Source: Bog-756 sp963769905
GTDB taxonomy: Bacteria; Actinomycetota; Acidimicrobiia; Acidimicrobiales; RAAP-2
Reading direction: 5' to 3'
DNA length: 64,000 bases
Assembly: GCA_963769905.1 (NCBI GenBank)
Contig: CAVYNG010000001.1
Location: 868,001-932,000, forward strand
Shown: positions 27,821-36,981 of the stretch, piece by piece
Layout of the letters: each line of letters opens with the position of its first letter
Position numbering within the stretch: the first letter of the stretch is position 1
The notes under the pieces: model-generated
What the model was told of the DNA's origin: nothing
Database searches by the model: none
The model's input: only the letters and a program-made list of their open reading frames with translations
Program-made: the position numbers and the translations under genes

Positions 27821-28212
27821 GGCTGATCGCACACAAACGCCGTCGGTGACTGCTCGTGACCTTCGGTGGGGTGCAGTGGGCTACCGACAAACCCCAGTGA
27901 CCTGCTCAGAGCGCGCGGTGGTGAAAGCCATTTCCCACGCTATCGATTTCGTTTTCCCACGTTGTTATTGGCACAACTGAACGCGGACCGTGTGGTCTGA
28001 CCGCCCCCGACCCCGATGACATTCTCGGCACCCAGCGACGAATGCATGTACCAGCCCGGCATTGGACAGCCCAGGCGGAGTTGGCAGGGTTCCCGAGCCC
28101 GATCGCTCTCAGCAGCGAGCCAATCCCACCCGACGCGGCGTCATCTCCGTCCAAGAGCCGAGGCTTGAGGCTGGAAGAGTCGCGTTCGCGACCAGCACGC
28201 GCATATCAGGCG
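27821..28212. other. Intergenic region between convergent genes
   Basis: No supported gene. It holds a 9-base direct repeat TTTCCCACG at 27931-27939 and 27953-27961 (22 bases apart). At about 28020 there is a short CTCGGCACCCA sequence similar to sites near 21334 and 23523. Meaning unknown. Confidence 0.35.
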
Positions 28213-28878
28213 CTACCACTCTTCGTTGCCCAAAGCGGCTGAAGTGGCCGTTGACCCGTCGAGCAGCGCGTGGGAGTCGAGGTCGAGCAGCGCCAACGCG
28301 ATGAGCCGGTCTCCTTCGGGCCCGAACATGTCCGTCCCGAGTGCGCGGGACACGTGCTCGTGGAGAAGCGGAATGCCGACCCTCATGGCGGTGACGAGTG
28401 CGGCTCGGATCCTTCCATCGACTGTGGGTGTGTCGGTGCGGGAGGCATCGGCACGTGCGAGCCAGTGCTCGGTCATCGTCACCATTTCGTCGAAGATCAG
28501 CCCCGCGGTGGGAGAGCCGTCAGCGAGCGAGCGCGCCACGTACCGACCGAATGGCTTCGATGCCTGCTGGGTCGTTGGAGCCGCGCGTGGATCCTGAAGG
28601 AGTTGAGCATTGGCGCGGTGCAGCATCTCGAACACGTAGTGGTCGCACAACTCTCGCAGAGATTCCTTCGATCCGTAGTGATGTCGGAGCAATCCAGGGG
28701 AGACGCCGGCGGTCCGGGCGATGGCCCGGACCGTGGAACGGCCGTATCCGTCTCGGGCGAAGTGTTCCAGGGCGGCTTCACGGATCCGTGCGCGTGCGGT
28801 CAGATCCCCGAACGCCACAGACCGCTCGTCGATCGAGAGCCGCGCAGCACCCGGGGGAGTCGCTCTCTCGCTGGTCAT
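28213..28878 (-). CDS. TetR-family transcriptional regulator
   Basis: 221 residues. The N-terminal domain (about 28-80) has RIREAALEHFARDGYGRSTV and the recognition helix GVSPGLLRHHYGSKESL. The C-terminal ligand domain is variable. The ATG overlaps the permease stop (ATGA), so it is the last gene of an ATPase-permease-regulator operon. It probably represses that operon through the inverted repeat at 31441-31462. Confidence 0.9.
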   Translation of the reverse strand: MTSERATPPGAARLSIDERSVAFGDLTARARIREAALEHFARDGYGRSTVRAIARTAGVSPGLLRHHYGSKESLRELCDHYVFEMLHRANAQLLQDPRAAPTTQQASKPFGRYVARSLADGSPTAGLIFDEMVTMTEHWLARADASRTDTPTVDGRIRAALVTAMRVGIPLLHEHVSRALGTDMFGPEGDRLIALALLDLDSHALLDGSTATSAALGNEEW

Positions 28879-30530
28879 GCTCCCTGCAGGTCCCGTCGCT
28901 TGAAGACCAGTCCCCCGACGAGTGCGGCGACCACCCCGGTGGCGCTCATGATGCCGTTCGCCTCCCAGTTTGGCGGAACACCGGGAGCCGATGCCATGTC
29001 ATGGAAGACCGAGGTGTCGAGCACCCAGTGACTGAGGGTACCGAACCCACCCACGATGACGGTGAGGACCGAGTAGCCCAGCACGCCGTAGACGATGATC
29101 GACGTGGCGCGAGGCCGTACGGCGAAGGTAAGCACGCCGATCCCCAAGACGACCATCGATGGTGGCACGAGATTGACGCCGGCCCCGAGCAGGTCCGTGA
29201 AGCTCAATCCGGTGTGCTGGCTGGCCGCTCCGAGCCAGGCGAGGGCGCCGGCAGCGACACCGCTGAGCACCAATACGATCAGCGCCACGAGAAGTCTCCC
29301 GCCAAGCCACGCGCCACGGGACACGGGACGGACCACGAAGTGATCGAGCCGGCCCTCCGACTCCTCGGCGCGCGCTGCGGTGACCTGGCCGGCGGCGACG
29401 AATCCGATCAGGGTCGCCTCGAGAAGAAAACACACGCCGAGCACCGCATTGGCCCCGGTACCGGTCGGCCCCAGCTTGGTGAACACCTCTTTGACCGAGC
29501 CCGAGATGGTGGCGCCGGCTGACTTCGCGATGACCCCGTAGAGAAAGGCCGACAGGCCGATGGCCACCCACCAACCGATGATCGTCGTCCGCATCAGACG
29601 AATGGCCAGTCCACTGGGACCGAAGAGCAGCCCGAGGTGGGCCGGTCCGTGTGCCTGGTCCGCCACGATGCTTGCCCCAGCGTCGCGCGTGTCGGCGAAG
29701 TGCACCGCGACAGCGGCCAGCACCGCGATGAAGGCGACGATTGGCAGCAGAGCGAGGGGCTGGGGCGAGGTGAGGGCTTGAAGCGCCTCCACCCAGCCGA
29801 GTGGTGAGGTCCAGATCAATCCGTGGAGTCCCACACCAGCGTCGGCGACGAGCCGCAGGCCGTAGCTGACCGCGAGGAACGCCACCCCGAACGAGGCCGC
29901 CTGGCGGCGAGTGGATGCCAGCTGGCTGGTCACGGCCCCAACGGCGAGGAACATGCCCGCGGTACCCACCATGGCCAGGACGAAGTAGAGCGAGGGGCCG
30001 GCGGCGATCTGGACGCTCGACTCGAGTCCCGCCAGGACGGTGATGATCGCGGTGATTGCCCAGAGGGTCGCCAGGCCGGCGCCCAGGCCGGCGATCGCCT
30101 GGGCAGCCGCACCCCGACGGGTGGTCTGGCCACCGAGCAGGAGATCCCAGCGCCCAGCGTCCTCCTCGCCGCGCAGCAGCCTGGTGCTCGTGAGCAGCCC
30201 CCACACCGCACCGAGGATCATGAGCGTCATGGAGATCTTGAAGACGGTGAATCCGCTCACTGTCTGGAGTTGCGGGGCAGGCCCGAAGAGGGCGCTCATC
30301 GCCTTGCTGGTGCCATAGGTGGCCGCCAGGGCCTGGCGTTGGGCCGCCGTCTTGTAGAGCCTGACGTAGCTGATCTCCGACGAAGCGATGGCGATGCCGA
30401 AGATGTAGCCCCACAACACCGCAGAGCGCACGGCCTTGCGAGCGCTAAGAGCGGCAATGACGGTGCCCGGCGACCCACCAGCACGCACCGGAGCCTTGAT
30501 GCGCGCTCGGAACCCGAGGCTAGCTTCCAT
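28875..30530 (-). CDS. ABC-2 type exporter permease
   Basis: 551 residues with about twelve hydrophobic helices in two similar halves, the layout of the large permeases paired with tetronasin/polyketide-type exporters. Cytoplasmic loops such as STRLLRGEEDAGRWDLLLGG and AARAEESEGRLDHFVVRPV, one in each half, are the repeated coupling segments. The start overlaps the ATPase stop by 11 bases. The substrate is likely a hydrophobic toxic compound; not identifiable from sequence. Confidence 0.87.
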   Translation of the reverse strand: MEASLGFRARIKAPVRAGGSPGTVIAALSARKAVRSAVLWGYIFGIAIASSEISYVRLYKTAAQRQALAATYGTSKAMSALFGPAPQLQTVSGFTVFKISMTLMILGAVWGLLTSTRLLRGEEDAGRWDLLLGGQTTRRGAAAQAIAGLGAGLATLWAITAIITVLAGLESSVQIAAGPSLYFVLAMVGTAGMFLAVGAVTSQLASTRRQAASFGVAFLAVSYGLRLVADAGVGLHGLIWTSPLGWVEALQALTSPQPLALLPIVAFIAVLAAVAVHFADTRDAGASIVADQAHGPAHLGLLFGPSGLAIRLMRTTIIGWWVAIGLSAFLYGVIAKSAGATISGSVKEVFTKLGPTGTGANAVLGVCFLLEATLIGFVAAGQVTAARAEESEGRLDHFVVRPVSRGAWLGGRLLVALIVLVLSGVAAGALAWLGAASQHTGLSFTDLLGAGVNLVPPSMVVLGIGVLTFAVRPRATSIIVYGVLGYSVLTVIVGGFGTLSHWVLDTSVFHDMASAPGVPPNWEANGIMSATGVVAALVGGLVFKRRDLQGA

Positions 30531-31416
30531 GGCCGTCCATCCCGTACTGAGCGAGGAACAGTTCTTCGAGCGAGGGCGGCCGGCTCAACAGCTCGGTCAC
30601 GTCGGCAGCGGCCAGGACCTTCACCAGCGGCTCGATGGATCCGCGGACCTGGCAACGGACCATCGAGCCGTCGGCCTCCACCGCGCTGACCCCGGGTACC
30701 ACGGAGAGATCGGGGATCGCTCCTTCGAACCTCGCCTCGACTGCGAGCGCGCTCAGGTGGCGCATCTCTGCGAGCGTGCCCATCTCGACCAGCTTTCCGT
30801 CGCGCAAGATGCCCACCCGGTCACAGACGGCCTCCACTTCGCTCATGATGTGAGAGGAAAGAAGAATCGTCTGGCCCCGATCCCTGGCTTCACGCACGCA
30901 ATGGCGGAACGCCTGTTCCATCAGTGGATCGAGCCCGCTGGTCGGCTCATCGAGGACCAGCAAATCGGGCCGGACCATCAAGGCGGCGATCAGGATGACT
31001 TTCTGGTGGTTCCCTTTGGAGTAGGCCCGCACCTTCTTGGTCGGATCGAGATCGAACCGGTCGATCAGTTCGTCGCGGTATGGCTCGTCGACCAGACCGT
31101 GGACGCGGCCGAGCAGTGACAGGGTTTCGGCGCCGGTCAGCGATGGCCACAGGTTGGCCTCCCCGGCCACGAAGGCGAGCCGGCGATGTGTCTCCACCGG
31201 TTGGCGCTGGCAGTCGAGCCCGAAGATCTCCGCTCGCCCTTCGGTCGGGCGACTGAGGCCGAGCAACAGGCGGATTGTGGTCGTCTTGCCTGCCCCGTTG
31301 GGTCCGAGATAGCCGACCACCTCGCCTTTGGCGACCTCGAGGTTCAGGTGATCGAGGGCGACGACGTCGCCGAAGCGCTTGGTGAGGCCTTCCGTGCGTA
31401 GGGCCAGGCCGGACAT
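30520..31416 (-). CDS. ABC exporter ATP-binding protein
   Basis: 298 residues. Walker A is GPNGAGKTTT, the signature is represented by YSKGNHQKV (an LSGGQ variant seen in this subfamily), Walker B is LLVLDEPTSGLD, and the switch is SSHIMSE. The ATG at 31416 has GGAGGCGG upstream. It is the first gene of the exporter operon and lies right behind a candidate operator. The C-terminal 80 residues form a regulatory domain. Confidence 0.9.
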   Translation of the reverse strand: MSGLALRTEGLTKRFGDVVALDHLNLEVAKGEVVGYLGPNGAGKTTTIRLLLGLSRPTEGRAEIFGLDCQRQPVETHRRLAFVAGEANLWPSLTGAETLSLLGRVHGLVDEPYRDELIDRFDLDPTKKVRAYSKGNHQKVILIAALMVRPDLLVLDEPTSGLDPLMEQAFRHCVREARDRGQTILLSSHIMSEVEAVCDRVGILRDGKLVEMGTLAEMRHLSALAVEARFEGAIPDLSVVPGVSAVEADGSMVRCQVRGSIEPLVKVLAAADVTELLSRPPSLEELFLAQYGMDGHGS

Positions 31417-31440
31417 ATGCAAGCCGCCTCCGGTACTATA

Positions 31441-31462
31441 CAAATAGATAGTCAACTATTTG
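31441..31462. promoter_or_regulatory. Inverted repeat, candidate TetR operator for the ABC exporter operon
   Basis: CAAATAG (31441-31447) and CTATTTG (31456-31462) are perfect inverted repeats 8 bases apart, flanked by TATA on both sides. The segment is strikingly AT-rich in a GC-rich window and sits 25-46 bases upstream of the ATPase start. It also holds promoter-like TTGACT and TATAGT on the minus strand. The TetR protein of the same operon is the likely binder. Confidence 0.55.
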
Positions 31463-31811
31463 ACTGTATAGCACAAGATCTCATCGGTTGGGGTAGTTCC
31501 GGTAGTTCTCACGAGACCTTGTCAACAAATCGGACGTAGCCCACCCTTCGGTGATCTTCCCGACGAGGTCGAGCGCACCGCGGGCAACCAAGTCCCCGAG
31601 ACGGCGTCGTGTCAGAGTGACCGTCAACCGCCGGTGACCCGCGATGGAGTGCGTCGCGTGGGGCGCCGAGCGTGCTGATGACATTGGTGAATCTCGCAAA
31701 TGTCAGGTATCAGGCAGCGCCTTGGGACCCACTTCCACGGTGGGAATGTCAGGATATGGGTCCTTTACAACGAGAGCCCGAAGGCTCACCGACGGAGGCG
31801 GCTGCGCGGCG

Positions 31812-33245
31812 ATGCTCCAACCACGAGAGGTGCACGTCGCACCGCGAGACCTCTCGCGCTATCGGTCGCTGATAGCCACCGAGCGCTTCGACGAACTGAT
31901 CTCCGGCGCAGCGAGCGCCCGTGCGCTCCTCCGAACGCGCGCCGTCTGGAACATCAATTCGACGGCCACGGGCGGTGGCGTGGCAGAGATGCTCCGGGTC
32001 ATCGTCGGCTATGCGACAGGTGCCGGGATCGACGCTCGCTGGCTCGTCATGGATGGCGATTCCGACTTCTTCAAAATTACGAAGAGGATCCACAACAGAC
32101 TTCACGGAGCGCAGGGTGACGAGGGAGATCTCGGTCCGAGTGAGACTTCACATTTCCAACGAATCTCCCATGAGAACAACCTTGCGCTGACGCGACTGGT
32201 CCGACCGGGAGACTTGGCACTCCTTCACGATCCCCAGACGGTGGGCTTGGCACCCGCCCTGAGCGAACGAGGGGTGATCGTGGTCTGGAGGTGTCACGTC
32301 GGCTCCGATGTGACCAATCGCTGGAGTGAGGAAGCGTGGGAGTTCCTTCGCCCGTTTCTCGATCCCTGTCGCGAATTGGTCTTCTCGCGTGCGACGTATG
32401 CCCCCGCATGGGCCGAACCCAGCAAGGTGACCGTGATCCTGCCGTCAATCGATCCCTTCTCGCCGAAGAACCGGCGTATGACGGCCCCATATGTGCACGA
32501 GCGCCTCTTCAGGCTCGGCTTGCTGCGTAGTCCGTGGAATGGCACGAATCCACACACGTCGACGAGACCACTCGGTTTCGGCGGTCCTTCAGGCGGTGGT
32601 GTGATTCGGGGTAATACCCGCTTTGGGGCCGAGACTCCTCTGGTCCTGCAAGTATCCCGGTGGGATCGGCTGAAGGACATGCGCGGCGTCATGAACGGTT
32701 TTGCAAGCGCCGAGATCTTGCGCACCGAGGCCCATCTGGCACTGGTGGGACCGACGGTCGCTGGTGTGGTCGATGACCCGGAAGGGGCTGCGGTGCTCGC
32801 CGAGTGTGTGGATGCATGGGAACGACTTCCCCATCGGGCACAAGAGCGCATCCATCTCGTCAGCCTGGACATCGATGATCCCGACGAGAACGCCCTACTC
32901 GTCAACGCGCTCCAACGGTTTGCCTCGGTGATCGTCCAAAAAAGCCTGGCAGAGGGCTTTGGTCTCACCGTGGTCGAGGGGATGTGGAAGCAGCGGGCGG
33001 TCGTCGCTTCGGCGGTCGGTGGCATAGTGGATCAGCTCACGGACGACACCGGGGTGTTGCTCAGCGATCCCGCTGATCTGGATGCCTTTGCGGGCGCAGT
33101 CGCAAACTTGCTAGGCGACCGCACTCTAAGGTCCCGCCTGGGTCACCGGGCCCGGCAGAGAGCGTTCGACCGGTTTGTCGGTGACCGCCACCTCCTCGCC
33201 TACGCACATCTCTTTCGACGAGTCCTCGACGGCGACCTCGAATAG
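31812..33245 (+). CDS. GT4 glycosyltransferase, TreT-like (trehalose synthase type)
   Basis: 477 residues. NSTATGGGVAEMLRVI near residue 53 is the N-terminal nucleotide-sugar loop. VVWRCHVGSD, RELVFSRATYAP and VILPSIDPFSPKN are typical of the trehalose glycosyltransferring synthase (TreT) group. QVSRWDRLKD and QKSLAEGFGLTVVEGMWK carry the GT4 E-x7-E. TreT joins NDP-glucose and glucose to make trehalose; trehalose would fit the stress genes that follow. The start is uncertain: the ATG at 31812 has GGAGGCGG rather far upstream. It stands alone. Confidence 0.8.
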   Translation: MLQPREVHVAPRDLSRYRSLIATERFDELISGAASARALLRTRAVWNINSTATGGGVAEMLRVIVGYATGAGIDARWLVMDGDSDFFKITKRIHNRLHGAQGDEGDLGPSETSHFQRISHENNLALTRLVRPGDLALLHDPQTVGLAPALSERGVIVVWRCHVGSDVTNRWSEEAWEFLRPFLDPCRELVFSRATYAPAWAEPSKVTVILPSIDPFSPKNRRMTAPYVHERLFRLGLLRSPWNGTNPHTSTRPLGFGGPSGGGVIRGNTRFGAETPLVLQVSRWDRLKDMRGVMNGFASAEILRTEAHLALVGPTVAGVVDDPEGAAVLAECVDAWERLPHRAQERIHLVSLDIDDPDENALLVNALQRFASVIVQKSLAEGFGLTVVEGMWKQRAVVASAVGGIVDQLTDDTGVLLSDPADLDAFAGAVANLLGDRTLRSRLGHRARQRAFDRFVGDRHLLAYAHLFRRVLDGDLE

Positions 33246-33539
33246 CGATTCGAACCAAGCTGCGTGTGGAGAATTCGAAGGGTTCGTAGGATCCCAGGGC
33301 AACAGAGATCTCCCAGGCAGTCAGAATGTGGCGTTCGCGGCGCCGGGTGTCCGAGCCGCCCGGTGACGTGTGCTGGAACTCCGGTTCGTCAGACGTCTAG
33401 AGCAGCCTCGCCACTACAAGCTGGGCCGCACACCCATGCCGTACTCCTCACACATCCCACGACACTGCCGACACATCCCACGACCTGGCTCAAGTTGAGG
33501 GGGCCGCTCGACTGAGAGGGTCATCGAGCGTCGGTGGCG

Positions 33540-34367
33540 TTAGGACAGCGCGGTCCGGTAGAGGTGCAGCGAGATGGCAAAGAAGACCACGAAGATCCCG
33601 AGTGCCCAGAGGACCATCTGCCAGACGTAGTGGCCGACCGGGCCGCCCTCGAGAAGGGCCCGAACCGAGTCAACGGTCATACTGAGAGGCTGGTTGCGAG
33701 CGAAGGGCTGGAGCCATCCGGGCATCGTCTGGACCGGCACGATGGCGTTACTCGCGAACATGAGGATGAAGAAAGGAAGAATGCCGGCGATCTGTGCCGT
33801 CTCCGGGTCCCTGGTGGCGAGTCCGATCGCCGCGTACATCCAGATGAATGCATAACCGAACAGCAGGATCAGAAGCAGGCCGGCCACGATGGCGGGGACC
33901 GAGTTGTTGAACCGAAAGCCCACGGCGAGCCCCAGGCCGATCATGACGGCAAGGGAGAGGATGCTCCGGCAGAGATCGGCGAGGGTCCGGCCGGCGAGCA
34001 CTGCTGAGCGGGCCATTGGCAGGCTCCGGAATCGGTCGACGATGCCGCTCTTGAGGTCCTCTGAGAGCCCGATGGCCGTGGTAATGCCACCGATGAGGAC
34101 TGCTTCGATGAACACAGCGGGGACCACGAAGTTCACGTACGAGTACCCAGGGATGTGAATTGCCCCACCGAGCACGTACCGGAAGAGGATGAGCAGGATC
34201 ACCGGTTGGAGGATGCCGATGACCAACAGTCTCGGGGTGCGAAGGATACGCAGCAGATTGCGCTTTGTGACGCCGCCGACATCGCGAAGGGCGACAAACG
34301 GGGGTATCCGGGTGATCGGCTCAGAATCAAAGGACCGCGGCTCGGGTCGCAGGGCCGTGGTCGTCAC
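33540..34367 (-). CDS. ABC-2 type permease, DrrB-like
   Basis: 275 residues with six hydrophobic helices and the ABC-2 family core (TKRNLLRILRTPRLLVIGILQPVILL, given in part; LSMTVDSVRAL near the end). DRFRSLPMARSAVLAGRT is the conserved cytoplasmic loop. The GTG start overlaps the stop of the ATPase gene (GTGA). DrrAB-type pumps export hydrophobic antibiotics or lipids; the substrate here is unknown. Confidence 0.9.
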   Translation of the reverse strand: MTTTALRPEPRSFDSEPITRIPPFVALRDVGGVTKRNLLRILRTPRLLVIGILQPVILLILFRYVLGGAIHIPGYSYVNFVVPAVFIEAVLIGGITTAIGLSEDLKSGIVDRFRSLPMARSAVLAGRTLADLCRSILSLAVMIGLGLAVGFRFNNSVPAIVAGLLLILLFGYAFIWMYAAIGLATRDPETAQIAGILPFFILMFASNAIVPVQTMPGWLQPFARNQPLSMTVDSVRALLEGGPVGHYVWQMVLWALGIFVVFFAISLHLYRTALS

Positions 34368-35326
34368 GACCCCTCCAGTTCGTCGGCACGGACCGTTCCG
34401 GTCAGGGAAAGGAAGACATCATCCAGAGATGGGTGTCGGATCCCGAGGTCCTCGATGTCGATCCCCTCGTTCTCCAAGCGCCCGCCGGCCGCCATCAAGA
34501 GCGGCGTACCCCCTTCGGTCGGCACCGTCACCAATCGCTGGTGGACGTCAGTCTGCGCCGGCGAGTTACTGAGCGCGGCGAGGATGAGGCCCGTCCGCTC
34601 CAGGTCCGACTCGTGAACGACCCGGGCCTCGAGCCGACTGCCCCCGATCTCCTCTTTGAGTTCGAGGGCCGTGCCACTGGCGATCACGTGCCCCAGGTCG
34701 AGGACCACGATCGTCGAGGCCAATCGCTCGGCCTCCTCCATGTACTGAGTTGTGAGGAGCACCGTGGTTCCCTCGTCGACGAGCTCCTCGAGGAACTCCC
34801 AGAGAGCGTTGCGAGTGCGCGGATCGAGCCCAGTCGTGGGTTCGTCGAGGAACAGAACCGGAGGCCGGGCGATAAGACTCGCGCCGATGTCGAGTCGCCG
34901 GCGCATCCCGCCAGAGTAGGTATCGACCCGTCGGTTTGCGGCCTCAGTCAAGCCAAGGCGCTCGAGGATGTCGTGGGCACGTCGTCGGTACACAGCCTTG
35001 GGCAGGTGGTACCAGAGTCCGACGAGCTCAAGGTTCTCGCGGCCGGTGAGCAACTCGTCGACCGTTGCGTACTGACCGGCCAAGCCGATCTTCGTCCGCA
35101 GTGCGTCGGCGTCCTTGAGAATGTCGTAACCCGCCACCCGGGCCCACCCGGCATCGGGACGGAGGAGCGTCGTGAGGATACGGACCAAGGTGGTCTTGCC
35201 GGAGCCGTTCGGACCTAGCAGACCCAGGATGCGCCCTCGGTCGACGCTGATGTCGACGCCGTCCAGCGCCCGCGTCTCACCAAAAGTCTTGGTGATGCCC
35301 TCCGCCTCGATCATCGTATCTGCCAT
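34364..35326 (-). CDS. ABC exporter ATP-binding protein, DrrA-like
   Basis: 320 residues. Walker A is GPNGSGKTTL, the Q-loop region is GLAGQYATVDELLTGREN (typical of DrrA), the signature is YSGGMRRRLD, Walker B is VLFLDEPTTGLD, and the C-terminal domain has the DrrA-type HPSLDDVFLSLTG. The start is the ATG at 35326; an open frame continues 29 codons upstream without family sequence. It is coupled to the downstream permease. Confidence 0.92.
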   Translation of the reverse strand: MADTMIEAEGITKTFGETRALDGVDISVDRGRILGLLGPNGSGKTTLVRILTTLLRPDAGWARVAGYDILKDADALRTKIGLAGQYATVDELLTGRENLELVGLWYHLPKAVYRRRAHDILERLGLTEAANRRVDTYSGGMRRRLDIGASLIARPPVLFLDEPTTGLDPRTRNALWEFLEELVDEGTTVLLTTQYMEEAERLASTIVVLDLGHVIASGTALELKEEIGGSRLEARVVHESDLERTGLILAALSNSPAQTDVHQRLVTVPTEGGTPLLMAAGGRLENEGIDIEDLGIRHPSLDDVFLSLTGTVRADELEGS

Positions 35327-35384
35327 GAGGATGCTATGGACTCCAGTCCGGGCGCGGGGATTACTCGGTTGCGAAGGCTCATCC

Positions 35385-35424
35385 GGGACCCTCGGTGCCA
35401 TCGGGTTTAGCACCGAGGGGGTCC
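35385..35424. terminator. Strong hairpin between universal stress gene and drrA-like gene
   Basis: GGACC-CTCGGTGC and GCACCGAG-GGGGTCC pair to form a stem of about 13 bp with a loop of about 11 bases. There is no long T run. It lies between two minus-strand genes and probably ends the universal stress protein transcript. Confidence 0.55.
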
Positions 35425-35455
35425 TAAGACCTATGCGCCGAGACGGCGCAACCCA

Positions 35456-35893
35456 TTAGCCCCGCCAGACGACGACGGGGCAACTGGCATGAGAGACGCA
35501 GTGCTCGCTGACTGAGCCAATCAGCATCCCTACAAACTCTCCGTGCCCGCGGCTTCCGACCACCAAAAGATCCGCGCCCTGGGACGTCTTGATCAATACC
35601 GGAGCGGGATGTCCCTCGATCACGACCGATTCGATCCCGACGTCCGGATGTTCCTTCCGAAGGGGTTCGAGCATGTCCACAAGGATCGCCTCGGCATCTT
35701 CTGCAGGGCTGTAAGGAGGCTCCATCGAGGCCCCCCACGCGAACGCTGTCGGCCAGTGCCATGCGGCCACGACCAGCACGCCGAGGTGGGTCAGCTCGGC
35801 CAACCCCACAGCCCACTGCAGAGCCTGTTTCGAGCACGCAGAGCCGTCGATCCCAACGACGATACGGTGGTGCGTTGATTCGCCGGTGAACAT
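35456..35893 (-). CDS. Universal stress protein (UspA family)
   Basis: 145 residues, single USP domain. IVVGIDGSACSKQALQWAV is the N-terminal strand-loop-helix and VVGSRGHGEFVGMLIGSVSEHCV is the ATP-binding G-2x-G-9x-G(S/T) motif (partly quoted). It therefore belongs to the ATP-binding class. GGAAGGAG precedes the ATG. Two GGGA-N6-TCCC boxes lie about 165-200 bases upstream, between it and the divergent acetyltransferase gene. Members of this class act in hypoxia and dormancy in mycobacteria. Confidence 0.92.
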   Translation of the reverse strand: MFTGESTHHRIVVGIDGSACSKQALQWAVGLAELTHLGVLVVAAWHWPTAFAWGASMEPPYSPAEDAEAILVDMLEPLRKEHPDVGIESVVIEGHPAPVLIKTSQGADLLVVGSRGHGEFVGMLIGSVSEHCVSHASCPVVVWRG

Positions 35894-36056
35894 TACCGTT
35901 CTCCTTCCGGACAGTCAGTTTGAGTCGCACACTCTGGGTCCGGCCGATTGGCATGGAACTCGAAGGTCGGTAAACGACGGCTGCCTTCATGGGGGCCTCC
36001 TTGCTGTCGCATATCCGGCTCTGCCCATCAAAACCTGACCACGGGAGATTGCCTAC

Positions 36057-36092
36057 GGGAACGATCTCCCTTCAGATGGGGACGATCCTCCC
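36057..36092. promoter_or_regulatory. Tandem GGGA-N6-TCCC palindromes (DosR/DevR-like boxes)
   Basis: GGGAACGATCTCCC (36057-36070) and GGGACGATCCTCCC (36079-36092) are two 14-base palindromes, 22 bases centre to centre, so on the same face of the helix. They match the outline of the mycobacterial DosR box (GGGAC-N4-GTCCC). They lie between the divergent universal stress and acetyltransferase genes. Related boxes occur at 36835-36848 and 40510-40523. No DosR-type regulator is encoded in the window. Confidence 0.45.
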
Positions 36093-36161
36093 TACTGGGC
36101 CAGCCACGGAACTGGCACGCTGAGATCCATGAGCGGCGCGCTTCCAGGTGGGGGTGGAGCT

Positions 36162-36671
36162 ATGGACGAGACCAGTATGAAGACTTCAGGGTTCCGGGTG
36201 AGGCCGGTCACTCCAGGGGACGGCGACGCGCTCATTCGATTTCACTCTCGCTTGAGCCCCGAGACGGTGCGGCGGCGGTACTTCTATCCGCACCCCCAGC
36301 TCTCATCGAAAGAGGTCACGCGCCTCACCTGCGTCGACGGGGTGGACCGTGCTGCGTTCGTTGTCGAGGTGGGCGGCGAGATTGTTGCCGTCGCTCGTTA
36401 CAACCGACTCGATGATCCTACGGTTGCCGAGGTGGCTTTCGTGGTAGCGGATGACTTCCAGCACCATGGCATCGCGACGATGCTCCTCCGCAAACTCGCG
36501 CGGACGGCGAGGAGCGTCGGTATCAGCCAGCTCCGTGCCGAAGTCCTGGCGGAGAACGCGCCGATGTTGGCGGTGTTCCACTCAGCTGGGTTTCCGATTT
36601 CAGAATCGCGCGAGCGGGAGGTGGTCGAACTCGAATTGGAGATCGGAGTGGGTCCTCAGACCGACGACTGA
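36162..36671 (+). CDS. GNAT-family N-acetyltransferase
   Basis: 169 residues from the ATG with GGAG just upstream (an ATG 33 bases earlier is in frame). The GNAT fold is recognisable: RVRPVTPGDGDALIRFHSRLS at the start, AEVAFVVADDFQHHGIATMLL as the acetyl-CoA loop (Q-x-x-G-I-A), and a final NAPMLAVFHSAGF. The domain resembles the catalytic part of actinobacterial protein lysine acetyltransferases of the Pat type, here without a cyclic-nucleotide domain. It is divergent from a universal stress gene and shares its boxes. Confidence 0.87.
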   Translation: MDETSMKTSGFRVRPVTPGDGDALIRFHSRLSPETVRRRYFYPHPQLSSKEVTRLTCVDGVDRAAFVVEVGGEIVAVARYNRLDDPTVAEVAFVVADDFQHHGIATMLLRKLARTARSVGISQLRAEVLAENAPMLAVFHSAGFPISESREREVVELELEIGVGPQTDD

Positions 36672-36738
36672 GGCAACCGTTATCGGAGTGACCTCAGAGG
36701 GGCACGCGCTAGTCCTTGCAACCCTTTCCGATCAGAAC

Positions 36739-36771
36739 CACCAGCGGCCCGCTCTATGCGGGCCGCTGGTG
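36739..36771 (+). terminator. Perfect 14-bp hairpin after the acetyltransferase gene
   Basis: CACCAGCGGCCCGC, loop TCTAT, then the exact complement (36758-36771). It lies 68 bases downstream of the stop. No T run follows, as is common in GC-rich actinobacteria. Confidence 0.65.
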
Positions 36772-36834
36772 AGCGTCGAGGGATACGCCAGGCTCGTTGG
36801 GGACCTCGATCGCCCTTGTGCCGACGGCGGAACA

Positions 36835-36848
36835 GGGAGGTTGGTCCC
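36835..36848. promoter_or_regulatory. GGGA-N6-TCCC box upstream of the alcohol dehydrogenase gene
   Basis: GGGAGGTTGGTCCC, 14 bases, lies 134 bases before the dehydrogenase start. It is almost identical to the box at 40510-40523 (GGGAGGAAGGTCCC). A second, imperfect GGGGAC...GCCC site is at about 36800, and a 12-base palindrome AGGTAGCTACCT is at 36856-36867. The gene-free stretch 36672-36981 otherwise holds only the preceding hairpin. Confidence 0.4.
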
Positions 36849-36981
36849 TATTGGAAGGTAGCTACCTCCCGTGGAATCACACTTCTGAGTCGACTTGAAT
36901 CGGTCCTACAAAGATCACGTTGGTACCCGAGTCTCCCGAGTCGCAAAGGCCGCTCGAGCTACCCACCGCAGGAGGTCCGTC

